A stretch of 64,000 nucleotides of DNA from an uncultured Paracoccaceae bacterium (GCA_937146765.1 CAKZRP010000064.1:124001-188000); one strand, 5' to 3'; shown: positions 9,502-19,247, counted from the first letter of the stretch. A program made the numbers and translations. Notes: generated by a model from the letters alone, not told the origin.

Positions 9502-9534
9502 GAGGCCGTGCCCAGATTGGGCGCGGCCTTTTTC
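9502..9534 (+). terminator. Rho-independent terminator
   Basis: AGGCCGTGCCCagattGGGCGCGGCCTTTTT after the ADH gene. Confidence 0.85.
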
Positions 9535-9543
9535 ACTGCACAA

Positions 9544-10545
9544 TCAGATCCGCGCCACGCTGTCGCGGCGGATCAGCGAGACTTCGATCACCTCGGAAGG
9601 ACCCGTCAGCGTTCCGGCTTCGATCATGTCCAACAACAGCCGCGCCGCGCGTTCACCGACCTGCGTGCGCCGCTGCCGGATGGTGGTAAGGGCAGGGGTC
9701 AGATGCCCGACAACCTCAATGTTGTCAAAGCCCACCAGCGAGACATCCTGCGGCACGCTAAAGCCCTTGTGCTGCACCGCCCCCATAAAGCCAATCGCCA
9801 TCTCGTCCGAGGCGCAGAACAGCGCGGTGGGGCGGTCTTCTAGCCCCATCCAGACTTCGCCCGCGGCGGCGCCGGCATCCATGCTGAAATCGCCGTCAAA
9901 GATCCAGTCTTCGCGCGCCTCCAGCCCATTCTCCTGCACGACCTTGCAGAACCCGCTCAAACGATCCTCGGAGAGCACATTGCCGCGCGGCCCCAGCACA
10001 TGGCCAATCCGTCGATGTCCCATCTCCACCAGATGCGCGACCGCAAGCTCTGCCCCGCGGGCATTTTCAGTGCGCACCGAGGGCAGGCTGTCATCCATCC
10101 ACTCGCAGGCCATGATGACTGGTGGCCGACCGGCCATCGCGAGGGGCGCAGGTGAAAGGGTGCCGTCAAACAGGATGATCCCATCTGCAATCGCGGATTG
10201 CAGATAACTCGACATCCGATCCTCGGGGAAGGGGCCTGCTTGGGTATCCGTCACCAAAAGCCCATAGCCCGCAGGTTGTAGTACCGAATTCACCCCGGCG
10301 AGGATCTGTGAAAAAAACGGGTTCGCCAGATTCGGGATCAGCGCAATGACGCTGCCGGTGCGCTGGCGTCGCAGATTCGAGGCGGTGGTATTTACCCGAT
10401 ATCCGGTGCGCTCAACGGCGGCCAAAACCGCCTCCCGAGTCGCTTTCGCCACGACCGAAGGCTTCGACAAGGTCCGGCTGACCGTCGCGGTGGACACCCC
10501 GGCCTCTGCTGCAACATCCTGAATCGTGGCGATTTTCTTTTCCAT
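9544..10545 (-). CDS. LacI family transcriptional regulator
   Basis: MEKKIATIQDVAAEAGVSTATVSRTLSKPSVVAKATREAVLAAVERTGY plus periplasmic-binding-like domain. Confidence 0.95.
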   Translation of the reverse strand: MEKKIATIQDVAAEAGVSTATVSRTLSKPSVVAKATREAVLAAVERTGYRVNTTASNLRRQRTGSVIALIPNLANPFFSQILAGVNSVLQPAGYGLLVTDTQAGPFPEDRMSSYLQSAIADGIILFDGTLSPAPLAMAGRPPVIMACEWMDDSLPSVRTENARGAELAVAHLVEMGHRRIGHVLGPRGNVLSEDRLSGFCKVVQENGLEAREDWIFDGDFSMDAGAAAGEVWMGLEDRPTALFCASDEMAIGFMGAVQHKGFSVPQDVSLVGFDNIEVVGHLTPALTTIRQRRTQVGERAARLLLDMIEAGTLTGPSEVIEVSLIRRDSVARI

Positions 10546-10590
10546 GCACCCACCTCTGAGGGGGTTCAGAATGCCCCAAGGAAAAACTGT

Positions 10591-10604
10591 TGTAAACGAT
10601 TGCG
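10591..10604. promoter_or_regulatory. Candidate LacI-family operator, partial
   Basis: TGTAAACGATTGCG; shares TTGTAAACGATT with the second site. Confidence 0.55.
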
Positions 10605-10623
10605 GCTTTTGCAAAGCTGGCAT

Positions 10624-10637
10624 TGTAAACGATTACA
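10624..10637. promoter_or_regulatory. Candidate LacI-family operator
   Basis: TGTAAaCGaTTACA, near-palindrome with central CG, between the divergent lacI-type gene and ABC operon. Confidence 0.65.
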
Positions 10638-10713
10638 GCGCTACCGCTGAGCCCGTTTGCCCAAAGTTCAGCCAGGGAGCGCGCCTGAGGAGAGGCGCGG
10701 GGAGGAGTTGGCC

Positions 10714-12273
10714 GTGAACACAAAGCTTGATCCGGCGGGACCGGCGTCTTCAGCCGTGGGTGTGAAACAGGCCCAGCTGGCGGTTCTGGAGGCCCAAGGA
10801 GTCACCCGTTGCTTTGGCCCGGTGCAGGTCTTGCATGGGGTGCCCTTTGCCCTCAGATCAGGGCAGGTCCATGCGCTGATCGGCGAGAACGGTGCCGGCA
10901 AGTCCACCTTGATGAAGATCCTTGCGGGCTTTCTCTCCCCCTCGGGCGGCAGCCTGCATTTGGATGGCCAACCGGTGCAATTTGCCGACCATGTGGCGGC
11001 GGAGGCTGCGGGCATTTTGATGATCCATCAAGAGTTCAACCTCGCCCTCCAGTTGACCGCGGCAGAGAATATCTTTTTGGGGCGAGAGCATCGGCGCGGC
11101 CTGTTCCTCGACCACCGCAGGATGCAGGAGGAAGCCCGCGATCTCTTGGCGCAGATGAACTGCCACATCGACCCGCGCACCCGGATTTCCGACCTGTCGG
11201 TCCCGAACCGCCAGATGGTCGAGATCGCCCGCGCCTTGGGTCGACGGGCGCGGGTGCTGATCATGGACGAACCGACCGCCGTACTCACCAACCGCGAGAC
11301 CGAGGTGCTCTTGACGCAGATCGACCGGCTACGGGCGGCAGGTACAGCGGTGTTTTTCACCTCCCACAAGCTCGACGAGGTGCAGCGGATCGCGGATCAG
11401 GTCACGGTGCTGCGCGATGGCCACCATGTGCTGACGCGCGCGGCCCAGGGCTTTACCGAAGACGCCATGGCCGAGGCGATGGTGGGCCGCGAGATGAGCG
11501 ATCTGTTCCCGCCCAAACCCGTCCCGCAAGCGGAGGTCGTCCTGCAAGCGCAAGGGATCAGCGTGCCGGGACTGGTGCGTGGGGCGAGCTTTCATCTGCG
11601 GCGGGGCGAGGTTCTCGGCTTCGCGGGCCTTGTCGGCGCCGGGCGCACGGAACTGATGGAAGCCATCGCGGGTCTTCGCCCGGCCACCGGAAGGCTGGCG
11701 ATCAACGGCGCGACGGTGCCGCTTGGCTCGGTGCAGGCCTCGCGCGCGGCGGGACTTGCCTACCTCACCGAGGATCGCAAGGAAAAGGGTCTGCTCCTTG
11801 GCAAGGGCCTACGCGAAAACCTCACCCTACTGGCGCTGGACCGGTTCGGGCGCTGGCGGATCGATCACCAAGGCGAGGCCCGCGCGCTCGTAAAAGCAAT
11901 CGCGGAGTTTGACATCCGCGCCCGCGATCCCTCCGTGCCCGTCGGCAGCCTCTCCGGGGGCAATCAGCAGAAACTCTTGCTGGCGAAAACCATGCTCGCA
12001 GAGCCGCAGATCGTCATCATCGACGAGCCCACCCGCGGCATCGACATCGGCACCAAACAACAAATCTACGCCTTTATCACCCGCCTCGCCCAACAGGGCC
12101 ACAGCATCATCGTCGTCTCCTCGGAACTGCCCGAAGTTATCGGCCTCGCCGATCGCATTGTGGTGATGGGGCGCGGCTATATCGCGGGGGAACTCGCAGG
12201 CGACCAGATCAGCGAAGACGCCATCCTGCGCCTGGCCATGGGCGTCGGTGCAGACCGGAAGGACACCGCATGA
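10714..12273 (+). CDS. Sugar ABC transporter, duplicated ATP-binding protein (RbsA/MglA-like)
   Basis: Two ABC domains (GENGAGKSTLMKIL; LSGGNQQKLLLAKTML...IIDEPTRGIDIGTK); GTG start preceded by GGAGGAG. Confidence 0.93.
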   Translation: MNTKLDPAGPASSAVGVKQAQLAVLEAQGVTRCFGPVQVLHGVPFALRSGQVHALIGENGAGKSTLMKILAGFLSPSGGSLHLDGQPVQFADHVAAEAAGILMIHQEFNLALQLTAAENIFLGREHRRGLFLDHRRMQEEARDLLAQMNCHIDPRTRISDLSVPNRQMVEIARALGRRARVLIMDEPTAVLTNRETEVLLTQIDRLRAAGTAVFFTSHKLDEVQRIADQVTVLRDGHHVLTRAAQGFTEDAMAEAMVGREMSDLFPPKPVPQAEVVLQAQGISVPGLVRGASFHLRRGEVLGFAGLVGAGRTELMEAIAGLRPATGRLAINGATVPLGSVQASRAAGLAYLTEDRKEKGLLLGKGLRENLTLLALDRFGRWRIDHQGEARALVKAIAEFDIRARDPSVPVGSLSGGNQQKLLLAKTMLAEPQIVIIDEPTRGIDIGTKQQIYAFITRLAQQGHSIIVVSSELPEVIGLADRIVVMGRGYIAGELAGDQISEDAILRLAMGVGADRKDTA

Positions 12274-13271
12274 GTGATATCCCCTTGCCCTCCACCGAAA
12301 CCCCGCGGCGCAAGCTGAACCTGCATGTGCTGGGGCCGATCCTTGCCCTTGTTGCTCTGATCGTGCTGGGCGCTTGCCTCAACAGTAATTTCCTCAGCTA
12401 CGGCAATGTGACCAATGTGCTGGCGCGCTCGGCCTTTATTGGCATTATCGCGGTGGGCATGACCTTTGTAATTACCGCCGGCGGTATCGACCTCTCGGTT
12501 GGCTCCATGGCCGCCTTTGTCGCCGGGGTGATGATCATGGCGATGAACGCGCTGATCCCGGCCCTAGGGATCGGTGTACCGTTGATCTTTGCGGGCATGT
12601 GTGTCGCTTTGGTGGCCGGCTTGGCCGCTGGGCTGTTGAACGGGTTCCTCATCTCCAAAATCGGGATCGAGGCCTTTATCGTCACCCTAGGCTCGATGGG
12701 GATCTACCGCAGCCTCACCACTTGGCTTGCGGATGGCGGCACCCTGTCACTCGACTATGGCGCGCGGAGTTTTTATCGCCCGGTCTATTACGATGGGCTC
12801 TTGGGCATAAGCTGGCCGATCCTCGTCTTTGCCGTGGTTGCGATCCTCGGGGAACTGGCCATGCGGCACACTCCGTTTGGCCGCTACTGCGCCGCCCTTG
12901 GTGCCAATGAGCAAGTGGCGCGCTATTCCGCCGTCAAGGTTGACCGCATCCGCATGGGCACCTATGTGCTGCTCGGCGCGCTCGTGGGCCTTGCGACCAT
13001 CATGTATGTGCCGCGCCTCGGCTCCGCCTCCGGCTCCACCGGCGTTCTGTGGGAACTTGAGGCCATCGCGGCCGTGATCATCGGTGGCACCGTCCTCAAA
13101 GGCGGATCAGGTCGCGTCTGGGGCACAGTCACCGGCGTCCTGATCCTGAGCCTCATCGACAATATTCTGAATCTCGCCTCCATCGTCAGCCCGTATTTGA
13201 ACGGGGCGATCCAGGGCGTGATCGTCGTTCTTGCTGTGGTCTTGCAGCGCGAGCGCAAATCGGCCGAGTGA
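12270..13271 (+). CDS. Sugar ABC transporter permease (RbsC-like)
   Basis: ITAGGIDLSVGSMAAFVAG motif; polytopic; ATGA overlap with ATPase. Confidence 0.93.
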   Translation: MSDIPLPSTETPRRKLNLHVLGPILALVALIVLGACLNSNFLSYGNVTNVLARSAFIGIIAVGMTFVITAGGIDLSVGSMAAFVAGVMIMAMNALIPALGIGVPLIFAGMCVALVAGLAAGLLNGFLISKIGIEAFIVTLGSMGIYRSLTTWLADGGTLSLDYGARSFYRPVYYDGLLGISWPILVFAVVAILGELAMRHTPFGRYCAALGANEQVARYSAVKVDRIRMGTYVLLGALVGLATIMYVPRLGSASGSTGVLWELEAIAAVIIGGTVLKGGSGRVWGTVTGVLILSLIDNILNLASIVSPYLNGAIQGVIVVLAVVLQRERKSAE

Positions 13272-13298
13272 TCGGTCATTTTAGGGAGGAAATACTTA

Positions 13299-14255
13299 AT
13301 GTTACGCAGAAATTTCCTGAAAGGCGCCGCTCTAGCCGCGAGCCTTGTCAGCGCTGGCGCCGTCGCCGCCGAAGGGGAAAGCTACACCATTGGCGTCGCG
13401 ATCCCTTCGGCCACCCATGGCTTTATGGGCGGGCTGAACTACCACGCCCAAGCCGCTATCGACCGGCTGGAGGCGACCTATCCGCAGCTCAGCTTTGTGC
13501 TGGCGACGGCAGGTGACGCGGGCAAGATGGTCAACGATGTGGAGGACATGGTGGCCACCCGCAATATCGACGCGTTGGTCATCCTGCCCTTTGAGAGCGA
13601 GCCGCTGACCGCCCCGGTTCAGGCGGTCAAGGACCAGGGGATCTGGGTCACCGTGGTGGACCGGGGCCTCTCGGTGCCGGGGATCGAGGATCTCTATGTT
13701 GCGGGCGACAATCCGGGTTTTGGCCGCGCGGCGGGCGAATATTTTGCCGACAAGCTGGGCGAGGGCGACAATGTCGTAGTGCTGCGCGGCATCCCGACGA
13801 CTCTCGATAATGAGCGGGTCGACGCCTTTGAGGCAGCGCTTGATGGCAGTGGTGTCACCATCCTCGACAAGCAGCACGGCAACTGGAACCGCGACGATGC
13901 CTTCAACGTGATGCAGGACTACCTGTCGAAATACGACAAGATCGACGCGGTCTGGGCGGCGGATGATGACATGGCCATCGGCGTGCTCGAAGCCATCGCG
14001 CAGGCGGGCCGTGAAAAGGAGATGTGGGTCGTTGGCGGCGCCGGCATGAAAGAGATCATCAAGCGCATCATGGATGGCGACCCGCAGCTGCCGGTCAACG
14101 TGACCTACCCGCCCGCCCAGATTGCCACCGCGATCGAGTTGACCGCGCTGGGCTTGGTCTCCACCACCCCGGTCTCTGGCCGCTTTATTATTGGCAGCCA
14201 GCTGGTGACGCCGGAGAATGCGAAGGATTTCTATTTCCCGGATAGCCCCTACTGA
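13299..14255 (+). CDS. Sugar ABC transporter substrate-binding protein (periplasmic-binding type 1), Tat-type signal
   Basis: MLRRNFLKGAALAASLVSAGAVAAEGESYTIGVAIPSATHGFMGGL. Confidence 0.9.
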   Translation: MLRRNFLKGAALAASLVSAGAVAAEGESYTIGVAIPSATHGFMGGLNYHAQAAIDRLEATYPQLSFVLATAGDAGKMVNDVEDMVATRNIDALVILPFESEPLTAPVQAVKDQGIWVTVVDRGLSVPGIEDLYVAGDNPGFGRAAGEYFADKLGEGDNVVVLRGIPTTLDNERVDAFEAALDGSGVTILDKQHGNWNRDDAFNVMQDYLSKYDKIDAVWAADDDMAIGVLEAIAQAGREKEMWVVGGAGMKEIIKRIMDGDPQLPVNVTYPPAQIATAIELTALGLVSTTPVSGRFIIGSQLVTPENAKDFYFPDSPY

Positions 14256-14277
14256 AGACACAGTCCGCAATTCGATC

Positions 14278-14323
14278 AAAGGCCCATCCGTCCGGGAGAG
14301 CTCCTGGGGATGGGCCTTTTTCG
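14278..14323 (+). terminator. Rho-independent terminator
   Basis: AAAGGCCCATCC...GGATGGGCCTTTTT. Confidence 0.9.
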
Positions 14324-14348
14324 TTTCTTGTTGATCGCCCCTTGATTC

Positions 14349-14364
14349 AATCAATCGATTGATT
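14349..14364. promoter_or_regulatory. Candidate TetR-family operator, perfect 16-bp palindrome
   Basis: AATCAATCGATTGATT immediately upstream of the regulator start codon. Confidence 0.7.
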
Positions 14365-14376
14365 AAATTATGGAGC

Positions 14377-15051
14377 ATGATGGAAAAACCACGCCGCCCC
14401 GGCCCCCTTTCTCTGACCGCACCCCCTAGCGGAACCGCCGCTGCCCTTATCGCTGCGGCCCTGGATCTATTCGGGCAGAAGGGCTTTGCCGCGACCTCCA
14501 CCCGCGAGGTGGCGCAGCAGGCGGGCACGAATGTCGCCTCCATTGCCTATCACTTCGGTGGCAAGGAGGGGTTGCATGCCGCCTGCGCAGATGAGGTGGT
14601 GCGACGCATGTCCATCGTTGCCACACTGGGCGAAATTCCGGCCGATCTACCGCCGGACCGGGCGCAGATGATCCTTGAGCAGTTGATCCGCGCGATGGCG
14701 CAGTTCCTGCTGGCGGATCAGGATTCCGGTCCCATCGTCGCCTTCATCCTGCGTGAGGTCAGCGCCGGGACGGAAGGGGCGATCGATGTGCTCTATGACG
14801 GGTTGTTCGACGGCAAGCACCGGCAGCTTTGCCGACTCTGGGCCCTGGCGACAGGGCAAGAGGCCGAAAGTCATCGCACCCGTCTTTCCGTCTTTGCCGC
14901 CTTGGGCCAGCTGCTTTACTTCCGCATCGGCCTGCCGGTGGTGTCCCGCCGGATGGGTTGGGAGACGGTCGGCTCCGCTGAGGCGGAGGCGGTGGCGGAG
15001 ACGGTCATCTTGAACCTCAGAGCCAGTCTGGAGAGGAGCCGAGGCACATGA
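14377..15051 (+). CDS. TetR family transcriptional regulator (CecR/YbiH-like)
   Basis: ALDLFGQKGFAATSTREVAQQAGTNVASIAYHFGGKEGLHAAC; heads an HlyD/ABC exporter operon. Start moved downstream of the listed TTG. Confidence 0.88.
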   Translation: MMEKPRRPGPLSLTAPPSGTAAALIAAALDLFGQKGFAATSTREVAQQAGTNVASIAYHFGGKEGLHAACADEVVRRMSIVATLGEIPADLPPDRAQMILEQLIRAMAQFLLADQDSGPIVAFILREVSAGTEGAIDVLYDGLFDGKHRQLCRLWALATGQEAESHRTRLSVFAALGQLLYFRIGLPVVSRRMGWETVGSAEAEAVAETVILNLRASLERSRGT

Positions 15052-16001
15052 GTGGATTTCTATGTTCCCTGCCGCTTGCCGCAGTGCTCCTGACACCCTG
15101 CGCGCTGCCGCCACCTCTGGCGACGGGCTACGTGGAGGGCGAGTTCACCCTGATCGCCCCGGTCGCAACAGCGCAGATCGACCAGGTCCATGTGGTGCGC
15201 GGCGACCGGGTTTCGGCGGGCGACGTTCTGGTGTCTATGCAGGCGCAGGATGCCCGCATCGCACTGGCCGAGGCGCAGGCGGCGCTCGCGCGCATGGTCA
15301 GCGAAGAGGCCAATCTTCTCGAAGGCAAGCGCGCGGAGGAAATCCGCGTGGTCGAAGCGGAGCTTGCCTCCGCGCGGGCGCAGGCCATTCAGGCGGATCG
15401 TGAGGCAACCCGTTACCGCAAACTGGCGGAGCGGGGGGCGGCGACGGATGCTCAGCGCGATGATGCGGTGACGGCGGCAGAGGTCAGCCATGCGCGGGTG
15501 GCGGAGATTGAGGCAAATCTGGCTGTCGCCCGCCTTCCCGCCCGCCCACAGGTCATTGCTGCCGCCCGCGCCGCTGTCGAGGGGGCCGAAGCGTCTCTGG
15601 ATCAGGCACGCTGGAACCTCGAACAGCGCAGCCTCACTGCGCCAGTGTCGGGGCGGATCGACGATGTGATCCGGATGCAAGGCGAAATCGCCGGTCCCTC
15701 CGCGCCGGTGCTGTCGATCCTGGGCGAGGGGGCGGTGAAGCTGCGGCTCTACGTGCCCGAAGCGGATGTGTCCCGGATTGCACCGGATACGGTGCTGCTG
15801 GTCAATTGCGATGGGTGCGCCGCAGGGCTGATGGCACGGGTTACCTATATCGCTGACGGGCCGGAGTTCACGCCACCGGTGATCTATTCGCTCGAAAGCC
15901 GACAGAAGCTGGTTTACCTAATCGAAGCGGTGCCGCTGGAGGGGGCAGGGCTGAAGCCCGGCCAGATCGTCGATGTCGCCCTGCCGGATGCCACCAGATG
16001 A
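15048..16001 (+). CDS. HlyD family membrane-fusion/periplasmic adaptor protein
   Basis: Biotinyl-lipoyl halves (VHVVRGDRVSAGDVLVSMQAQD; LTAPVSGRIDDVIRMQGEIAGPSAPVLSI) flanking a coiled coil. Confidence 0.87.
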   Translation: MSGFLCSLPLAAVLLTPCALPPPLATGYVEGEFTLIAPVATAQIDQVHVVRGDRVSAGDVLVSMQAQDARIALAEAQAALARMVSEEANLLEGKRAEEIRVVEAELASARAQAIQADREATRYRKLAERGAATDAQRDDAVTAAEVSHARVAEIEANLAVARLPARPQVIAAARAAVEGAEASLDQARWNLEQRSLTAPVSGRIDDVIRMQGEIAGPSAPVLSILGEGAVKLRLYVPEADVSRIAPDTVLLVNCDGCAAGLMARVTYIADGPEFTPPVIYSLESRQKLVYLIEAVPLEGAGLKPGQIVDVALPDATR

Positions 16002-16924
16002 CTACGGAGCCCGCTATCGACGTCAGGGGGCTGAGCAAGAGTTTCTCGGGCCGCAAGGTGGTGGATGACGTCACTCTGAGCGTCGGCAAGGGAGAAATCG
16101 CGGGTTTCCTCGGTCCCAATGGCTCCGGCAAGACCACCACGATCCGTCTGATGTGCGGTCTCTTGACACCGGATGCGGGCGAGGGGCGGGTGCTAGGTCA
16201 TGACATCCGCACTCAAGGTCAACAGATCAAGCGGGAGGTCGGCTATATGACCCAGCGCTTTTCCTTCTACGAGGATCTGACCATCGAGGAAAACCTGCGC
16301 TTTGTCGCCGGGTTGTATGGGTTGCGCCCCGAAGGGCAGGTGGTGGCGGAGACTTTGGCCGACCTCGGCCTGACCAGCCGCCGCCGGCAACTGGCGGGGT
16401 CCCTGTCGGGCGGCTGGAAACAGCGGCTGGCGCTGGCGGCCTGTATCATGCATCGGCCCCAACTCCTGTTGCTGGACGAGCCGACCGCCGGCGTCGATCC
16501 GAAGGCGCGGCGGGAGTTCTGGGACGAGATCCATCGGCTCGCCGCCGATGGTCTGACGGTGCTGGTCTCGACCCATTACATGGACGAAGCCGAGCGCTGC
16601 CACAGGATCAACTACATAGCCTATGGGCGGTTGGTGGCCTCAGGCACCGTGGCCGAGGTGGTCGCGGATGCGGGTCTCACCACGGTGACCCTGACAGGCA
16701 AAGGCACGGCGGAGGCGGCGCGGCGGCTGAAATCCATGGCGGGCGTCGAGCAGATCGCTCCCTTTGGCAATACGCTGCATGTGGTGGGGCGCGATGGTGA
16801 GTCCCTGCGCCGTGCCGCCCGAACCGTGGCCGCTGAGACCGGGACCGAGATGCAGGCTGCGGAAACCTCGCTGGAGGACGTCTTCATCAAATTGATGAGC
16901 GCTTCGGAGGACAACATGTCATGA
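15998..16924 (+). CDS. ABC transporter ATP-binding protein
   Basis: GPNGSGKTTTIRLMCGLL, LSGGWKQRLALAACIMHRPQLLLLDEPTAGVDPKAR. Confidence 0.93.
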   Translation: MTTEPAIDVRGLSKSFSGRKVVDDVTLSVGKGEIAGFLGPNGSGKTTTIRLMCGLLTPDAGEGRVLGHDIRTQGQQIKREVGYMTQRFSFYEDLTIEENLRFVAGLYGLRPEGQVVAETLADLGLTSRRRQLAGSLSGGWKQRLALAACIMHRPQLLLLDEPTAGVDPKARREFWDEIHRLAADGLTVLVSTHYMDEAERCHRINYIAYGRLVASGTVAEVVADAGLTTVTLTGKGTAEAARRLKSMAGVEQIAPFGNTLHVVGRDGESLRRAARTVAAETGTEMQAAETSLEDVFIKLMSASEDNMS

Positions 16925-18057
16925 GGCGCTTCTTTTCCCTTCGCAGGCTCTGGACCCTGTTGCGCAAGGAAATCATCCAGATGCGGCGTGACCGCATCAC
17001 CTTTGGCATGATGCTGGGGGTGCCGCTGCTGCAGCTGCTGCTGTTTGGTTTTGCCATCAATACCGATCCCAAGGCGCTGCCGGCCGCGCTGGTGGCCCCG
17101 ACGCAGGACCGGTTCACCCGCGCGATGGTCTCGGCGCTCGAGCTCACCGGCTACTACCGCTTCATCGCCCCGGACGCGACAGCGGAGGAAGCGGAGGCAT
17201 TGATTTCCGGCGGCGAGGCGGCCTTTGTCGTCACCGTGCCATCAGACTTTGGCCGCCGGGTCGAACGCGGCGATCACCCTCAGATCCTGATCGAGGCGGA
17301 TGCGACCGACCCTTCGGTCGCGTCGGGCGCCATTTCGACCCTTGGTACAGTCGCCGCCCGCGCGCTCCTGCGCGAGACCGGCGGCGAGGCGGAGGCGGAG
17401 ATGCGCGAGGAAAGCCAGCTCTCCGTCGTGGTGCATCGGCGCTACAATCCCGAAGGGATCACCCAGTACAATATCGTTCCGGGTCTGCTCGGGGTGATCC
17501 TGCAACTGACCATGGTGATGATGACGGCAATGGCACTCACCCGGGAGATCGAGCGCGGCACGATGGAAACCCTGCTGTCGATGCCTGCCTCGCCACTGGA
17601 GATCATGCTGGGCAAGGTGCTGCCCTATTTTCTGGTCGGAGCGGTGCAGGTTGTGGTGGTCCTGGTCACCGCACGGCTGTTGTTCCATGTGCCGATGGTT
17701 GGGGCGCTGCCTCTGGTGCTGGCGGGGGTCTTCGTCTTCGTGATGGCTCTTGTGATCCTCGGCTATCTGATCTCCACGCTGGCCCAGACGCAATTGCAGG
17801 CGATGCAGCTTACCTTCTTTTTCTTTTTGCCCTCGCTGCTTCTGTCGGGTTTCATGTTCCCCTATCGCGGGATGCCGGATTGGGCGCAGGGTCTGGGCGA
17901 GATCTTCCCGCTCACCCATTTCCTGCGGTTGATCCGCGCGGTGATGCTGAAGGGAGCCGATGCGGCAGCTGTGGCAGAGCAGTTCCTTGCCCTTGGCGCC
18001 TTTGTCCTCCTGCTCGGAGCTCTGGCCCTGAAGCGATTCCGCCGCACGCTGGATTGA
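16921..18057 (+). CDS. ABC-2 type exporter permease
   Basis: RKEIIQMRRDRITFGMMLGVPLLQLLLFGFAIN and C-terminal TM cluster; overlaps ATPase. Confidence 0.9.
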   Translation: MRRFFSLRRLWTLLRKEIIQMRRDRITFGMMLGVPLLQLLLFGFAINTDPKALPAALVAPTQDRFTRAMVSALELTGYYRFIAPDATAEEAEALISGGEAAFVVTVPSDFGRRVERGDHPQILIEADATDPSVASGAISTLGTVAARALLRETGGEAEAEMREESQLSVVVHRRYNPEGITQYNIVPGLLGVILQLTMVMMTAMALTREIERGTMETLLSMPASPLEIMLGKVLPYFLVGAVQVVVVLVTARLLFHVPMVGALPLVLAGVFVFVMALVILGYLISTLAQTQLQAMQLTFFFFLPSLLLSGFMFPYRGMPDWAQGLGEIFPLTHFLRLIRAVMLKGADAAAVAEQFLALGAFVLLLGALALKRFRRTLD

Positions 18058-18148
18058 AAACAGGGGTGGCAGTTGAGGTGGCGGGCGCGGCGTGGCGGGC
18101 CATGGCGAAGATTGTACCCCCGTGGTTCACGACTCTTGTGCTTGCCCA

Positions 18149-18170
18149 AGAAACAGGCGTATCTGTTTCT
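18149..18170. promoter_or_regulatory. Perfect inverted repeat upstream of TAXI-TRAP operon
   Basis: AGAAACAG-gcgtat-CTGTTTCT, ~30 bp before the start codon. Confidence 0.6.
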
Positions 18171-18200
18171 AAGTCATTGTTGTGAAGGAGAGGATCTCTC

Positions 18201-19205
18201 ATGAAACATCTTAAGGTATTTGCGGGCGCAGCTGTTGCCCTTGGTCTTGCTGCTTCCGTTGCCGGCGCGCAGGACATGGCGTTCTTCCGGATCGGGACCG
18301 GCGGCACTGCCGGCACCTATTACCCGATCGGCGGTCTGCTGGCGAATGCGATCTCCAATCCTCCGGGCTCGCGCGCCTGCGAGGAAGGCGGCTCCTGCGG
18401 CGTGCCGGGCCTGATCGCCTCTGCGCTTTCCGCCAACGGTTCGGTTGCCAATATCAACGCAATCGCCGGTGGCACGCTTGAGTCCGGCTTCTCGCAATCC
18501 GACGTCGCCACCTGGGCCTATACCGGCACCGGCATCTGGGAAGGCAAGGCACCGGTCGAGAACCTTCGCGCGATTGCCAATCTCTATCCCGAGAGCATCC
18601 ACCTCGTCGCACGCGCTGATGCCGGCATTTCCAGCGTCGCCGACCTCAAGGGCAAGCGCGTCTCCATGGACGAGCCGGGCTCCGGCACCCTGGTGGATGC
18701 CAAGATCATCCTCGGCGGCTATGGCATCACCGAGGCCGATATCCAGCCGGAGTTTCTGAAGCCCGATCAGGCAGCAGACCGGATGCGCGACGGCGCGATG
18801 GACGCCTTCTTCTTTGTTGGTGGGTACCCGGCGGGTGCGATTTCGGAACTGGCAAGCCAGCACGAGATCAAGCTGATCCCGATCAGCTGTGACGAAGCGC
18901 CGGCGATCTGCGAGGAATTCCCCTTCTTTGCGCCTGACACCGTTCCCGGTGGCACCTATGAGGGTAACGCAGACGACGTGAACACCCTGTCGGTGGGCGC
19001 CCAGTGGGTAACCAGCGCGGATCAGTCCGAAGACCTGATCTACGAGATCACCAAGGCGCTGTGGAACGACAACACCCGCAAGCAGCTGGACAATGGTCAT
19101 GCCAAGGGCAAGGCGATCACCAAGGAAACCGCGCTGAACGGCGTCGGCATCCCGCTGCATCCGGGTGCCGAGAAGTTCTACAAGGAAGCAGGTCTGCTGA
19201 AATAA
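18201..19205 (+). CDS. TAXI family TRAP transporter substrate-binding protein
   Basis: RIGTGGTAGTYYPIGGLLANAIS; Sec signal peptide. Confidence 0.93.
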   Translation: MKHLKVFAGAAVALGLAASVAGAQDMAFFRIGTGGTAGTYYPIGGLLANAISNPPGSRACEEGGSCGVPGLIASALSANGSVANINAIAGGTLESGFSQSDVATWAYTGTGIWEGKAPVENLRAIANLYPESIHLVARADAGISSVADLKGKRVSMDEPGSGTLVDAKIILGGYGITEADIQPEFLKPDQAADRMRDGAMDAFFFVGGYPAGAISELASQHEIKLIPISCDEAPAICEEFPFFAPDTVPGGTYEGNADDVNTLSVGAQWVTSADQSEDLIYEITKALWNDNTRKQLDNGHAKGKAITKETALNGVGIPLHPGAEKFYKEAGLLK

Positions 19206-19247
19206 GGCGACCCGGCGTGGGCAAGCCCCCACGTTGACAACCGATCA

